Part shown: one piece after another, positions 12,055-26,400 of the stretch
How positions within the stretch are numbered: position 1 is the first letter of the stretch
How the letters are laid out: each line of letters opens with the position of its first letter
Assembly: GCA_025084515.1 (NCBI GenBank)
Contig: JAJAGP010000364.1
Span: 383,261-447,260 of the forward strand
DNA from: Ancistrus triradiatus
Taxonomy: Eukaryota; Chordata; Actinopteri; Siluriformes; Loricariidae
Length of the DNA: 64,000 nucleotides
Direction of reading: 5' to 3'
The notes under the pieces: generated by a model
Database searches by the model: none
Seen by the model: only the letters and a program-made list of their open reading frames with translations
Told to the model about the DNA's origin: nothing
Made by a program: the position numbers and the translations under genes

Positions 12055-12854
12055 TACAGTGGGGCAAAAAAGCCCCTGATTGTGCAAGTTCTCCTACTCA
12101 GAAAGATGAGAGAGGTCTGTAATTTTCATCATAGGTACACTTCAACTATGAGAGACAAAATGGGGAAAAAATCCAGGAAATCACATTGTAGGATTTTTAA
12201 AGAATTTAATTGTAAATCAAGGTGGAAAATAAGTATTTGGTCACCCACAAACAAGCAAGATTTCTGGCTCTCACAGACCTGTAACTTCTTTAAGAAGCTC
12301 TTCTGTCCTCTACTCGTTACCTGTATTGATGGCACCTGTTTGACCTCCTTCCATCAGTAAGATCATTGAAGATGGAACGTGGCTGGGTTTTCCAGCACGA
12401 CAATGATCCCACACACACTGCTTGGGCAACGAAGGAGTGGCTCCGTAGAAAGCATTTCAAGGTCCTGGAGTGGCCTAGCCAGTCTCCAGACCTCAACCCT
12501 ATAGAAAATTAAAAAATCTAGAGGAGATCTGCATGGAGGAATACCAGCTACAGTGTGTGCCAACCTTGTGAAGACTTACAGGAAACGTTTCACCTCTGTC
12601 ATTTTTCCCAACAAAGGTTATGTTACAAAGTATTGAGCTGAACTTTTGTTATTGACCAAATACTTATTTTCCACCATAATTTACAATTAAATTAATTAAA
12701 AATCCTACAATGTGATTACCTGGATTTTTTTTTCTCATTTTGTCTCTCATAGCTGAAGTGTACCTATGATGACAATTACAGACCTCTCTCATCTTTCTAA
12801 GTAGGAGAACTTGCACAATCAGTGACTGACTAAATACTTTTTTCCCCCACTGTA
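12055..12854 (+). mobile_element. Tc1-like transposon, family A copy 3, internally deleted
   Basis: Both termini are present (TACAGTGGGGCAAAAAAG, and ...CCCCCACTGTA at 12854) but only 800 bp lie between them. The 5' leader of the transposase unit is joined directly to its 3' part. The latter reads MERGWVFQHDNDPTHTAWAT then KEWLRRKHFKVLEWPSQSPD and LNPIEN on the plus strand, so the last catalytic region remains while the first is deleted. It is a typical non-autonomous deletion derivative. Confidence 0.9.
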
Positions 12855-13899
12855 TGTTTTGAGACCCTATCCTGCTGCAGTGGGAGTCTTTCTCTTAAAA
12901 GATCTAAACAAGCATTTTCACTGTCGGTCTCAGGCTACCCCTGAATGTGAATGTCCTTATTCCCTGTGAGCATGATAGCTACGTTTTATATTTTTGTTCA
13001 TTCTAATTTAAATACTTGCCAACTTTAGCCCTGTTATATATTAACTTGTACAAGTACATGTACTGCAACACTGTAATACCATTAAGGACATTGATAATGC
13101 TAGTATGAAGAACATTCATCATCCACAATCTTCTCTTCAATCCACATGTTGTTTCCATGAATTACTGTAACATATAAAGAAGAAGAATCTTCGCCAGGAT
13201 AGCATTTCTTGCTAGCCACTATTGCCATATCTTTGGGTATTGATAACTAATTATATGAACTGTGTTTTAATAATGGTGTTAGCGGTAGACACAGGGGAAC
13301 GGTTAGGATACTTGTATATTCAGGATTATATTCCATACTGTGAATTAGCAAAAGCAGTAACACAACATATTTGAAAAACATTTTGTGCAAGGTCTAACAC
13401 AAATCCCGGGAATGGTCTTCTAGTTAAATATGTTCTAATGCTTTACATATTTGCTTAATGTTCATAAACCATGTTCTATTTGAATCATCATCAAAAGGTT
13501 TTTGCCTATTTTTATACCGACCCTGCGTGTTTCCTTTGATATCTGCCTTTATTGAAGCATATTTGTATTGTTAAAATATATTTAAAAACGTTTCTGTGCT
13601 CTATTGAAAGCATTTGTGGAGCACCTCACATCTGTAATACACTGTAGCTGTTATGGGAGTAGGGTTGAGTACAGGCCATGGTATTGCTTTTTAAATATCT
13701 ATAGTCTATCAGTGATGAGTTTTTACCACGTTGTGTCACAAAAATAATTACGAGGTGTGTCTTATTGTTAAACAGCCAACGAGTTTGGATCATGGTCTAG
13801 AAGTTCAAGCAGTTTTACTAATAATAAAAGCTCATATGAATGGGGGTCCATGTGCTAATGAGTGTGCTCCTCTGTCAGTGTCTGCACCATAATAGTAGG
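12855..13899. other. Intergenic sequence, nothing recognised
   Basis: Between the ATG16-like gene and the beta-arrestin exon 1 region. AT-rich with no coding signal. Distal promoter elements of arrb1 could lie here but none can be named from sequence. Confidence 0.4.
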
Positions 13900-14460
13900 C
13901 AGAAAACAAGCTACTTATCACCGGCTCGGTACAGCCAGTACGCATGCACCCTCACATCAAAAGGGAGAGGGAGGAAAATTGTGTGCGAGTGAGAGAGAGA
14001 GAGAGAGAGGTTGAGAGAGACTCTGTGTGGGCATGTGACGAGCAAGAGAGAGGGAGAGGGAGCGGAAGGGAGTGTGGGAGGGAGATGGAGATGTAGTGAA
14101 GGCAGCAGCCCTGCCTCACATTGGACCTCAGACAGAAGATTCTTATACCTTAGGATTTCCAGTGCAGGTTTTCTTTTTTTTCTTCCAGACACGGTTCCTT
14201 TGAGGAATTTCTAATTGAGTAGTGACGGGGCAGGAAGAAGCCAAGCGGCAACGGAAACACAAAGAAATGCTTCTGTAATCAAATTCAGCTGGATAGTGTT
14301 CAAGACATCTACATGACAGAGGCTAAATCGCACTGCCTGTGCATCAGTGAATCCTGTCTCTCTCTCTCTGTCTCTCTCTCTCGCAGCATCCTCTCTTCTT
14401 TTTCTGTTCGAGCTTTTTTTCTGTTGAAAGAGCTAAATCTGCTACACTCAAATCTTCATC
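13900..14460 (+). promoter_or_regulatory. Putative arrb1 promoter / 5' UTR with (GA)n and (CT)n tracts
   Basis: This is the only locally purine-rich, more GC-rich tract near the start codon. It holds a (GA)n run at about 13991-14009, GA/GGGA-rich sequence to about 14095 and a (CT)n run at about 14356-14382. No clear TATA box is seen. The ATG at 14461 sits in a good Kozak context (A at -3, G at +4). The transcription start cannot be placed. The call rests on position and composition. Confidence 0.45.
13991..14009. repeat. (GA)n microsatellite in the arrb1 5' region
   Basis: A pure GA dinucleotide run upstream of the start codon. It is the core of a wider purine-rich tract that may belong to the 5' UTR or promoter. 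Confidence 0.9.
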
Positions 14461-14480
14461 ATGGGTGATAAAGGCACAAG
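14461..14480 (+). CDS. arrb1: arrb1 coding exon 1 (start codon)
   Basis: ATGGGTGATAAAGGCACAAG followed by donor GTAAGA encodes MGDKGT plus two bases of Arg, the exact N terminus of ARRB1 (ARRB2 has MGEKPGTR). The next coding exon is 28.8 kb away. Confidence 0.92.
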
Positions 14481-17400
14481 GTAAGAAAAGCATTTCATCC
14501 AGATAAATGCAGCACCTTTGACACTGTTCTATTGATTACCTCTTTTTTTTTTTAAGCTTGTGCCTGATTTTTGGTCCATTTTTATGTCTGTTGTTAAAGA
14601 CCAAATCTTTTTCATCCATCATGTTGCTTTATAGGTGGTTTAGAAACAATTTTCACTACAAAAGATTAAGACATTAGACATTAGAACATGTGCGTTTAAT
14701 CGTAAGCATCACTCTTAATCCGTGAGTTTTTTCCTATGATAATGACATCATTCACACCTCTCTTTCTCTCTTTACCAAAGTTCGGTCTATGAAATGTCTG
14801 AATTCAGTATCATGCCATGTTTGGACGCAGCTGGTTACTATATGAATGTTGACATTTTGAACATGGTATCTTAACATCAGGGTCCTAAATGACTTGAGCC
14901 GATTTAACGAGGAAGTAAACTGCATGCCGTATCTGTGCTCTCAGTGGGATAATGAGGTAATTATCCTCTTCCAGTAATATCAGTGCTCTCTGTTATGGCT
15001 GTATGTTACACTGTGAAATATCAGCAACAGTTGGAGAGGAATCTCCCAGTGATCTGTGATGGATCCTTTTATCAGAAATCCATTTGGTTGTTAAATCCCT
15101 CCCTGAATGTAAATACATTGAAACACTTTAAGAGATAAGTGACAGGCTTGGTGCACTTTTCCCCACAATCTTTTTATTTAGCTATATTATTTTTTAAGCC
15201 ATCTTTCCTGGCTGGTCATAAACCTGTATAAAATTAGTCTAGGTCTGGAGCCTGATCTGGAATGTAAGCTCTTAATTTGTGTGTACTATGTCAGGTTCAG
15301 TTAATTTAGAGAGGATCAGGAATAAGGAAATCAGGGGCGTTGTTACTTGCCAGATATTATTCTGCAGTGAATTCTGCAGACCTTCTTGTATTATCATTTA
15401 CTGTTATGCTAAGCAAATTATTTCTGAGTCTATTAAGGATCATTCATTAAAGCAGTATTGAAGCGCTGAAGTGCTTTCCCCGTGTTAATGGCACAAAGGT
15501 ACTTTATTGTATAAAATAGATTATAATACATTCCTTAATGGTTGCTTTGTTGATTCCTCTTTAGCCAGTCTAGTCTAGCAAAGTGTTTAAACAAATGTCT
15601 AGATTTATGAATGAATTATTTCTTTTAGGTGTCTAATTAAGAACATACTACTGGCCATCCAGTAGCACTTGTTTTTTGTGTGTATTTCAAAAACAACCAA
15701 GCATGAATTCCACATTAAAAAACTGTGGACATTAAATAGTAGACAGTCCAATAGTACCATTGGACTTAATACAACTTACTGGCATAATGGATAGGCTACC
15801 AAAAAAAAAAAAACCTTAAACCTTTAACCCTCTTCCCTTTAAGTGCAAATAGATGCATCTAAAGGCTAAAACACTCATTGACCCCCCCAAAAAAAATCAC
15901 CAAGAAGAAGTTGTTGGAATAGACTGAAACTTTGTGTGAATGTAATGATGGTATATGTAAGCGATTACAATATTGGAGCAACGGATAAGTTTATTGGGGA
16001 AAACTGTACAACTGAAAGGAGGCTCTAGTACCCTGTTAGGCCGCCTCTAGCCTGAATATAAGACGAAATGGTTTTGCACTGGATGAGAGCAGGTTCCATG
16101 TGGTATCCCGTGGCACATTTGTTGCAGCTGGGCCTATAGATTCTCATCCATCACACCTGCAGTTGGGGCAGTGTCGGATCCCAAACCATAGTCAGATCCC
16201 AAACAGAAACAGAATTTGTCACTAAAGACAATACATTTCCAGTCTGTAGCAGTTCAGGTATCTCGTTCATGACAGCACTGCAAACGAAAGCGACAATGGC
16301 TGAATGACAACAAATTTCTTTCTGCTAAGCGCCTGAAAATAGTCCGGGCAGAGACAGGGGTGTGTAGTGAAGGGGCCACCTGTGTCTGGATGGTGGACAG
16401 TCTTCTATGCTGGTGGTTTGTCTGGGCTGTCTGTTTGTCTTGTGTGGGTGTTCTGACTTAAACACTGCTTCCAACACCACCTATCAACTAGGTCAGAAAG
16501 GTCTAGATGGCATCGAATTTGTCAAAAACAACATCCTCCTTTTCTCAGTCAAATGGTGCACCCCCTCTCAAAGTCTGTCAACTGAATGTCTTTGAGTGCA
16601 TCATAGAGGCATGTCTAGCAGTCAACGATTTCTGACCAATAGATACAGTGGGGCAAAAAAGTATTTAGTCAGCCACTGATTGTGCAAGTTCTCCTGCTTA
16701 GAAAGATGAGAGAGGTCTGTAATTTTCATTATAGGTACACTTTAACAATGAGAGACAAAATGAGAAAAAAAAATCCAGAAAATTACATTGTAGGATTTTT
16801 ACATTTTTTATTGTAAATCATGGTGGAAAATAAGTATTTGGTCACCAACAAAAAAGCAAGATTTCTGGCTCTCACAGACCTGTAACTTCTTCTTTAAGAA
16901 GCTCTTCTGTCCTCCACTCGTTACCTGTGTTAATGGCACCTGTTTGACCTCTTTATCTGTATAAAAGACACCTGTCCACAGCCTCAAACAGTCAGACTCC
17001 AAACTCAACCATGGCCAAGACCAAAGAGCTGTCGAAGGACACTAGGAAGAAAATTGTACAGTCATGGCCAGAAGTTTTGAGAATGACACAAATATTATAT
17101 TTTCACATGACCTGCCNNNNNNNNNNNNNNNNNNNNNNNNNNNNNNNNNNNNNNNNNNNNNNNNNNNNNNNNNNNNNNNNNNNNNNNNNNNNNNNNNNNN
17201 NNNNNNNNNNNNNNNNAGGAGAACTTGCACAATCAGTGGCTGACTAAATACTTTTTTGTCAGTGAGTATAGTGCTATAGTAGTAATAAATTCTAAAAATG
17301 TTGGTAATATAAAGTTTTGTTTTCAGAGTTGGTAAAATAAATCAGCCATTCAAGTGTATGTCAGTAGACTAATTTAAGAAAATTGTCTGTGTATTCAGAT

Positions 17401-20400
17401 TTCTGCAAAGTTGTATGTTATAATGGCTTTCAGGTTACCTGATTTTTCAAAAGCATGCCAGGCACGAGTTCTTCAGTTATGTAAAGACCATGAAATTAAA
17501 ACCTGCACTTAATCACAAATGAGGAATAGGAAGATATAAAATTATGAAAAATAGCAAGTAGTATACAATTGTACAAAATAAAGGTTATACGAAGTCAATA
17601 ATGTACACGTACTGTATGTAGTAAGATGTAGTAACATTCAGAACACAAAAACACACAATAGTGATTACCAGAACCATAACAAAAAACATACTTTTTTTAA
17701 AGCAAATGATAATAATTTATAAGAATTTAATTTGTTTTCTTTTTTTTTACTGGAAACACCATGTGCAAACTGTTTCTGATGTGCCATGCATATTTCTATA
17801 CTGAAAGTTCAGTATGTTTATGTGACAAAATCTGCTGTTGCACAGTAACGAGCCAAGTGTGTCCAAAATTGTTTATTACCTTCAACACTTCTGTTCTGTA
17901 TAGGCTAATAGTGCTCCACATTATATGCAGAATGTATTACATAGTGATTAGGGAACAATTTTGGACACAACCTAGAACTATCAGTGCCTCACATTGTCAA
18001 CGAACAAAAATGCAATTAACAGCGTTAACAAAAATTAAATGTCATTAACTTATAAAATTTCCATAATATATCATAATATAGTCATAATACATCAATAATA
18101 TATAGATATCTTATGGCATTTTTCTCTCCATTTTATTTGAATTTCAGGGTAAAAGCCTAATAAACCAATGATAACTAAAACTATTCACTTTGCAAAGTTT
18201 AACAGTAACTTAGCTCTATTACTCTGACGTGTCACTGTTAAACTAATTTTCATGCTCCAACAACTTTCAATCAAAATGACATTTGTGTTACACCGGCACA
18301 CACAATAGTAACAGATGGACATGGCCACACCAGCTGTCAAGCTTACAAGTCTGTTCTGCGCTGTTAAAACTTTGAACTAATTCCAATTATGGACAATATA
18401 CTCCATCACTTCTTAACCTACATATTTTAAGCGTTTATACTTTAACATACTTTTAAGAGTTGCTTCTTCCATTAGTAGTTGTTTTACAACTATTGATTTA
18501 GCTGGAAAATAACCTCAAGCACTAATACATTCCAAACCAGATGTCCTTTAATACATACACTGGAGCAGAAAGCACAGATTGGAATCAAACCACTATAGTA
18601 GTGTGTTGGGTATATGGAAGAGATGATAGGTCTGCACAATATCTCCAGGCAACGTGTCTTTTCTCTTCTGTCTGAATAGGGTATACGAGCAAACAGACTT
18701 CCTCTGACTCTAAGGTTAAAGGTGTTTTACAGCATTAAAACTAATACCTGACTAATTTCAAACTAGCTTGTACAACAGCTTTCTCCCCCATGTTTTAACC
18801 ACACTAATCCTGGTCAGGGTTGCAGAGTAGCTCCGGAGCCTGTATGTATAATTTACACGACACAGGTGAGCATGTACCCAGCTGGGTAGGGCCTCAAGGG
18901 ATAATCCCCATGATATTCTTCCTCCCTCAGGCACAAGCCAACCTTGCACATCTAAAATCCATTTTCTATTGAATTATGAAATAACATTCTAAGTAGGATG
19001 CACTGATCTGATATTGGGATCGAATATTGGTCCCGATATTAACAAAAGTAGCTGGATCGGGTATCGGAAAAATTAAGCCGATCCATGGGACCGATTCATT
19101 AACTTTAATTTTGTGATCTGTATATCAGTTACATCAAGTTTGACGGCAACATCTGCGAAGCAACTGTTGCAAGGGGTGGTGGTAGCACTGCAATATACAA
19201 TAAATATATTATTGATTACTAATACCATAAATTAATAATCTAAAAATATAGTTTAAGATGTTTGACTCCTTTTTTTAAATTTTGTAGTTGAATGCTGTAC
19301 CAAGGTCCTGCACATTTTTTATTATTGTAGCGACAAATAAATTGCATTTAGTACATTTATATTTATGTGTTCATTTCTTATATTTTGTTTTACAAAATTA
19401 GCACAGTAATGTTTAAGTCGGTGCTCATGTGTTAAGTCTCCCACATATGGTTTGGTCCCAGGTATATAGTTTATTAGTTCAACAATGGTACCAGATCGAT
19501 ATTGGGTATCGACCGATATGCAAAGTTTATGTATCTGTATCAGAATCGGAAAAAGTCAGATCGGTGCATCGATTATTCTAACCCTCCACTTTGGGAACCA
19601 CTGCCTTAGCCTTTAAACCTTATTTATTTGGAATAGAATCACATATAGGTTGTTCAGGGTTAAACTCTCTGGAACACATGTTGATTGGAGCTTTTAAATC
19701 CCTTCAGTGGTTTATTAAATATTTAGTTCAAAGCATATAGAAGAAATTACACTCCTAACATCTGTGCATTGCACAAACTCTCACCATCAGATAATAACTT
19801 AAAGCTTTCATCTTTGTGAAATAGGTGCAAAACTAGGTCCACATCAAAAAAAAAAAAAAAAGAATTTAATTGTAAATTATGGTGGAAAATTTGGTCAATA
19901 ATGTAAGTATATGGTCAATAACAAAAGTTCAACTCAATACTTTGTAACATAACCTTTGTTGGCAATGACAGAGGTCAAACATTTCCTGTAAGTCTGTAGC
20001 TGGTATTTTGGCCCATTCCTCCATGCAGATCTCCTCTAGAGCAGTGATGTTTTGGAGATGTCGCTGGGTAACACAGACTTTCAACTCCCTCCATAAATTT
20101 TCTATGGGGTTGAGGTCTGGAGACTGGCTAGGTCACTCCAGGACCTTGAAATGCTTTTTACGGAGCCACTCATTCATTGCCCGAGCGGTGTGTTTGGGAT
20201 CATTGTCATGCTGGAAGACACAGCCACATGCCTTCTTCAATGCTCTCACTGATGGAAGGAGGTTTTGGCTTTAAATCTCACGATACATGGCCCCGTTCAT
20301 TCTTCAAAGCCTTCAAAGACCTTCAAAGGACGTCCCCTTTGAAGAAAAACAGCCCGATAGATGATGTTTCCACCCCTATGCTTCACAGTAAGTATGGTGT

Positions 20401-23400
20401 TCTTGGGATGCAACTCGGCATTCTTCTCGACAGGTTGCGTTTTTACCAAAAAGTTATATTTTGGTTTCATCTGACCACATGATATTCTCCCAATCTCCAA
20501 TGCTCTCTGGCAAACTTAGACGTGCCTGGACATGTACTGGCTTAAGCAGGGGAACACACCTGGAACTGCAGGATCTGAGTCCCTCTCGGCGTAGTGTGTT
20601 ACTGATGGTAGCCTTTTTACTTTGGTCCCAGCTCTCTGCAGGTCATTCATCAGGTCCCTCCGTGTAGTTCTGGAATTTTTGCTCACTGATCATTTTGACC
20701 CCTCGGGATGAGATCTTGAGTGGGGCCCCAGATTGAGGGAGATTATCAGTGGTCTTGTATGTCTTCCATTTTCCATGCCTATCATAGATTCACTCTTCCA
20801 AACCTGGTGCAGGTCTACAATTTTCTTCCTGGTGTGCTTCAACAGCTCTTTGGTCTTGGCCATGGTTGAGTTTGGAGTCTGACTGTTTGAGGCTGTGGAC
20901 AGGGGTCTTTTATACAGATAACAAGGTCAATCAGGTACCAGTAAATACAAGTAACGGGTGGAGGACAAAAGTTTCTTAAACAAGAAGTTACAGGTCTGTG
21001 AGAGCCAGAAATGTTGCTTGATTGTGGGTGACCAAATACTTATTTTCCATCATGATTTACAGTTAAATTCTTTAAAATTCCTACAATGTGATTTCCTGGA
21101 TTTTTTTTCTCATTTTGTCTCTCATAGTTGAAGTGTACCTATGATGAAAAGTCGGAGAACTTGCACAATCAGTGGCTGACTAAATACGTTTTTGCCCCAC
21201 CGTATATGGCACATTTTGCCATTTAACAGTGTAAATGACTGTGTTTATTTGAGAGTTTGACCTTATTTGGATTGACTAGTGGCAAGTACTTAGTATGATT
21301 AGTTCTAGAATGTAGTACTGTAGTTAAGCTATACTTTTTTTTTTGTTTAAGTGCAAACACTGAGTGTCAATCTTACATGAGTTTGAGCGGTTTAGGGTAT
21401 ACGCCTTGGACAAAGGCCCCTAAGTGCCAACGTGGAATGTAAACCCTGAACATAGCAGTACCTTAAGTGTTACCTTAAGTACCACTGCCATCATCCACAG
21501 CATAACTGTTATAAGAAAAAAAAAGTCTTAAAGGAAAGCCAATATGCTACAAATAATTTTCACTAAATTACAGTTAAATTGCTGTCAGTGCAGTCACCTT
21601 AAATTGATGTTGAAATGACTGTTCTCTTACAATAGCTACAATTTACGTTTCACAATATGCAATTTAGGTCTTCAAGAACTGTATTCATACAATATATTTG
21701 TGTTGTTTTATAATTATTATTAATACTATGATATACTGTAATATTTTACTATAACAGAGAATTCTATAATAAACTTAAGATGCATATTTATCAACTTTTG
21801 CTGTGTAGTTTCACCAAGGGTCATTTCTGAGCCATGTAAAACAGTTTCACTGATTTAAAAATAAATAAATAAATAAATAAAAAATAAAAGACATAAGAAT
21901 GGAAAGACCTGACTATGAATTTAATATGAAGTTAAGTTTATGAAATGTCAAACTGGAACATCTTGTGATATGAATATTTTTACAGTGCAAGCAGTGATAT
22001 GCAGTTACATAGTCAAACATGATTGATGTGGTGAGATGGATAGAAATTATAGACCGTAAGTTACCAGGATTTTTTAAGACCAGTAATGATTTTTCAGTTT
22101 GAACAATCTAAATGTCATGGGGCGAGTCGAGTAATAGGTTATTAAATTTCACATTAGAGTCAGTATCATTATCACCTCACATTAAGAATTCATGAAAGAA
22201 TGGTCTGTCTAGCTTCAATTTGTCAGTATATGCAGTATGGAAAAACACAGAATTTGGATATATGCTATTTAAAAATGATACACGCCTTATATATATGCTG
22301 ATGATGAGCTATGCCAAGCACTCAGTTCACCATGAAACACGTAGTACTTTGTGCTGATTCAGCCTCATACCCTAATAGAGATTGCCTGTGCATTACAGGC
22401 ACATGCACTTAACTTAAAAATTCATACACACTTTAAAGTCACTTACTGCATGTTCCTGGGCTAATAAACCCCAGAGTGAAACAGTGCAATGAAAATGCCT
22501 AAAAGCCTTCTCTAGCTTGTCAGACTTCTTATTTTCTGGTTCTGTGTCCTTGTTGTAATATTTTGGAAACATTGTCACCCAGATTCAATTCCTGGTCTGA
22601 ACTTCTCCTGTTACTGTCTGTGGAGACCCCCAATGGTGCAACAGCAGCCCCTGCCAGCCCTATGATGGGCTGGTGTGCCCGGCATCCTGTATTCTCCAGG
22701 ATGGGCTGAACACTGACCAGTACAAGTGGGCATAAAATGTGGCAGTGATTTGTCAGCAATCACTATTCAACAGTAAATGGTAGTTATTGACTTTATAGGC
22801 TAAGATATGAATAACTAAAAGTGATGTGCAGTGAGGTCAAGGGAGGGTGAGGCACTGGACAGACTCACACGTCTTACAACTTAGCCAGATTTACACGTAT
22901 ATGAACCTCAAAGAGATTAAATTATTAAATTCTCAATTACTTGGTTTGATTAGGCAATGTTTTAATATTTATTATCACATTCTTAACACACCTATAGCTT
23001 ATTTGATTCATGGTTTATTCCCCAGTGTTTTTGGTGCGGTATGTGTATAGGATCTAAGCCCAATTTTCATTATCAGTTGATGGAAAGATGTGGAATGGAC
23101 CAATTAAGATCCTGTGAAATTTTCGAATGGCTCTAAATTTGTATCTGTGCCCTCAATGACCCTTGTTGTCAATAAAGTTCAGGTAGTCACTTCAACAATG
23201 GGACCATCATCAGTACTTGGGCTGCATTCTTCTTTGCATGTCTGCAATGAGTTTGACTTCTATATAAATGCTACTGCACTCCAAACATTTAAATCATCTG
23301 CATTCCAGACATAAACTTGAAAGGCCAATTAGTTAATAGCCAAATTGTACTGATACAGCTTAAAACCCAAACAAACAAACAAACCCAACTGGGTCTGGAA

Positions 23401-26400
23401 GCAGGATGATCTGAATGTTCAGCGTATTTTTTAAATTAGTGCTGTCTGAGTTTTCTGAGTTTTTGGTGCCTGATATGGGCCGCTTATTATGTCTGCTCAC
23501 TGCACTATACACAGTTAACCATGGCAACCCAATGCCCAGGGATAATAAATAAATACTAATAGAATAAATACTGTTATATTTAAATCTAAAATAATAAGTA
23601 GTACATTTCCCGTTTCCATCTAATTCGATATCTTCAGGATGTCTAAAGCTCATTAAATAGTCATCAGCTGTTTCCTTGTCCCTGGGCAGGTTTGTTAATG
23701 GGAGTAGGTTGTGCCTTTAAAATGCAACCTATGCTTACTAGGATAGTGTTTTTACATGGGCTCTCTGGCCAGGCAGTTTTGAAATGTATTGCATTATGTG
23801 ACTGAGGTTGATGGTGAATGAAAATGAAATAAAGGTGCATGGATAGAAATTGGATCATGATACCATTCTTTGTATACCTCATCTACAAAGGGCAGAGATT
23901 GGACAGGCTATGGTGAAATGAACTAAGGCTTTTTGGCATTTTTGTTCCTTGTAAAGCCTTCTCTGGGAGAGGAATGTCAAGGCAAGTCAAGTCATATTTA
24001 TTCATTGCATTTTTTTTGCAATACAACACTGTCTCAAAGCAGCTTTACAAGCATCTAGGGCCACAACCCCAATTGAGAAGGGTGACAGCGGCAAGATAAA
24101 AACTCCCTAAATGTGAGGAAAGAATGTGGGGAATACCAAGACTCAAAAAGGGATCCAACCTCCTTGGGCAGCCTAGATGTTATATTTAAGAATTAAATTA
24201 AATGAAATGTAAAAGAATAAATAGTTTAACGAGGCAGAAGTTAAAGAATATAGTAAATAGAAAATATAATAAATAAAATGGAGAACATTTGGAGAATACA
24301 TTTATATGTAGTCCAGTATAAATGTAGTCACTGAAGGTTCTCAAGTCATCTGGCAGGTAACAATTTTGGTGGTGTGGCATTGTCAGGCAACCGAAGGAGG
24401 GGAGGGGGAGTTAGTGTCCTCTGGTGTGTCTGAGTAGAGGGGCTAATGGAAAGAGGACATTAGCCACAGAGCTTAATCCTGTATGCAAAGGGAAGGGAGA
24501 GATAAACCTGCCACATAGTAAACCATTCACTCAGCGGCTGCCAATGTTCTGCATCTAACCATGCAACATTTTTATTTTGACTGAAATAAGCTGTGGGTTC
24601 CTCCAGCTATGAGTTTTTGCACTCTGGTCTGCTGTGTGTGTCAATGTTATTGCAGTCCTTGGCCCCAAAAACATTGTCATCTGTGCTCCAGGCATGTGTT
24701 AATCTCTAGTGCTTCCCATCATCACAGCAGAACCATGTGTTGTCTTTGTTCTGATATTGATGGTACTTTGATTAGTGATAATTTAATGATTCTGAGTTTA
24801 GACTCATGTAATCAGTGCATATACAAAGTTTCCAACATTCTTTATAACTACAAAAAATAAAACATTGGCAGGGGACATAGAAGACCATATGTAACCATGC
24901 CCCAGGTCTTTAAATACAGTTCTTCATAGGCTTTGTTTGATGATGGGTAAGCATATCTGTATGGGGAATATACTTGGTAGAAAATCAATAGCATAGAGGA
25001 AATCCATCCAAAACCACAATGTTGATTGGTAGTCAGATGGCAGGAGAAGAAATGTTGGATGTGTGGTCATATTTCATGAGGTTTCTAGCAGCTAGAGCCA
25101 ATCATCAACTCCCTATACAATGCATATTTGGCTGTTAATGAAGAGAATTGAAGTGTTTTGCCTGTAAAACTATGATGCCTGCTGTTTTTCCTATGGAGAT
25201 GTGTGCAATTAAACAACATGGAATTGTGTCAGAAATGTGAGCATGATTATTTAAGTGCTGATTGTTCAGAAGCACTTGAAGCACTTGAAGCCCGTTGCTT
25301 ACCTATATGTTAGAAACTGCTATGCACAGCTTCAGGGGAAACATGACAGGAAATCACGCTTTACCTAACTATGATCTGATTTGCACTCTGTACTTCCAGC
25401 TTCTACAGTGCAACCCAAAAAGGCTAAATGTTATCAACATTGGTTTCCTGTCATTTCCCCTGTGCAAAAACAGCTGACTGAAGGTTGAGCCTATCTGCTG
25501 GACCCATGTGTATACTTGAAAAGGATATGTAGATAGGGGTATATTATATAACAGCGTGTGTCTAAGAATGACTGCAATACTGGGGAACACAACAGATTAG
25601 AAGGAAACAGCTGTAGCCATCTGCTGCTAATCCAGTATAGGGCACAAATGTGATAAAAAAATAATCCCCATTATGATCCTAAAATAGATTTAAGCAGTTT
25701 AACACAGGTGGGTGGTACTTTGACATATAGAAATTGAAAAATAATTAACACTAAATATTTTTTTAATTAACTGCATTAACGACTAAAACTTATGGGCATA
25801 GTTAACCTCCTATAGATGAACTTTCTTTTAAATACAGTATTTGCAGATGTCGATACTCTCGAAAGAGTCTTGGATTCCACCAAGCCACAGTTAGACAGAT
25901 TGTGTACAATGGAGGGAAATTGAAGACCATTGTTACCCTCCACAGGAGGTGGGCGACCAACAAGATCACTCCAAGAGCAAGGCGGTAATAGTTGGCGAGG
26001 GTACCAAGGACCCCAGGGTAACTTCTAAGCAACTGAAGGCCTCTCTCACATTGGCTAATGTTAATGTTCATGAGTCCATCATCAGAAGAACAATGAACAA
26101 CAACGGTGTGCATGGCAGGGTTGCGAGGAGAAAACCACTGCTCTCCAATAAGAACACTGCAGTTTGCTAAAGATCACGCGGACAAGCCAGAAGGGTATTG
26201 GAAGAATGCTTTGTGGATGGATGAGATCAAAATAGAACTTTTTGGTATAAAAGAAAAGCGTTATGTTTGGAGAAAGGAAAACACTGCATTCCAGCATCAG
26301 AACCTTATCCCAACTGTGACACATGGTGGTGAATTCTTGAATTATATCAGAGAATTCTGAAGGAAAATGTATGAACATCTGTCCATGAACTGTCTCAACA

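Larger units (their letters stand above)
16644..17254 (+). mobile_element. Tc1-like transposon, family A copy 4, with nested Tc1 and gap
   Basis: Left terminus TACAGTGGGGCAAAAAAG at 16644. The transposase start ATGGCCAAGACCAAAGAGCT at 17011 encodes MAKTKELSKDTRKKIV, the family N terminus. At 17057 it is cut by a different element, and after the assembly gap the right terminal region resumes (AGTGGCTGACTAAATACTTT) to about 17254, where the last bases diverge from the family end. Confidence 0.85.
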
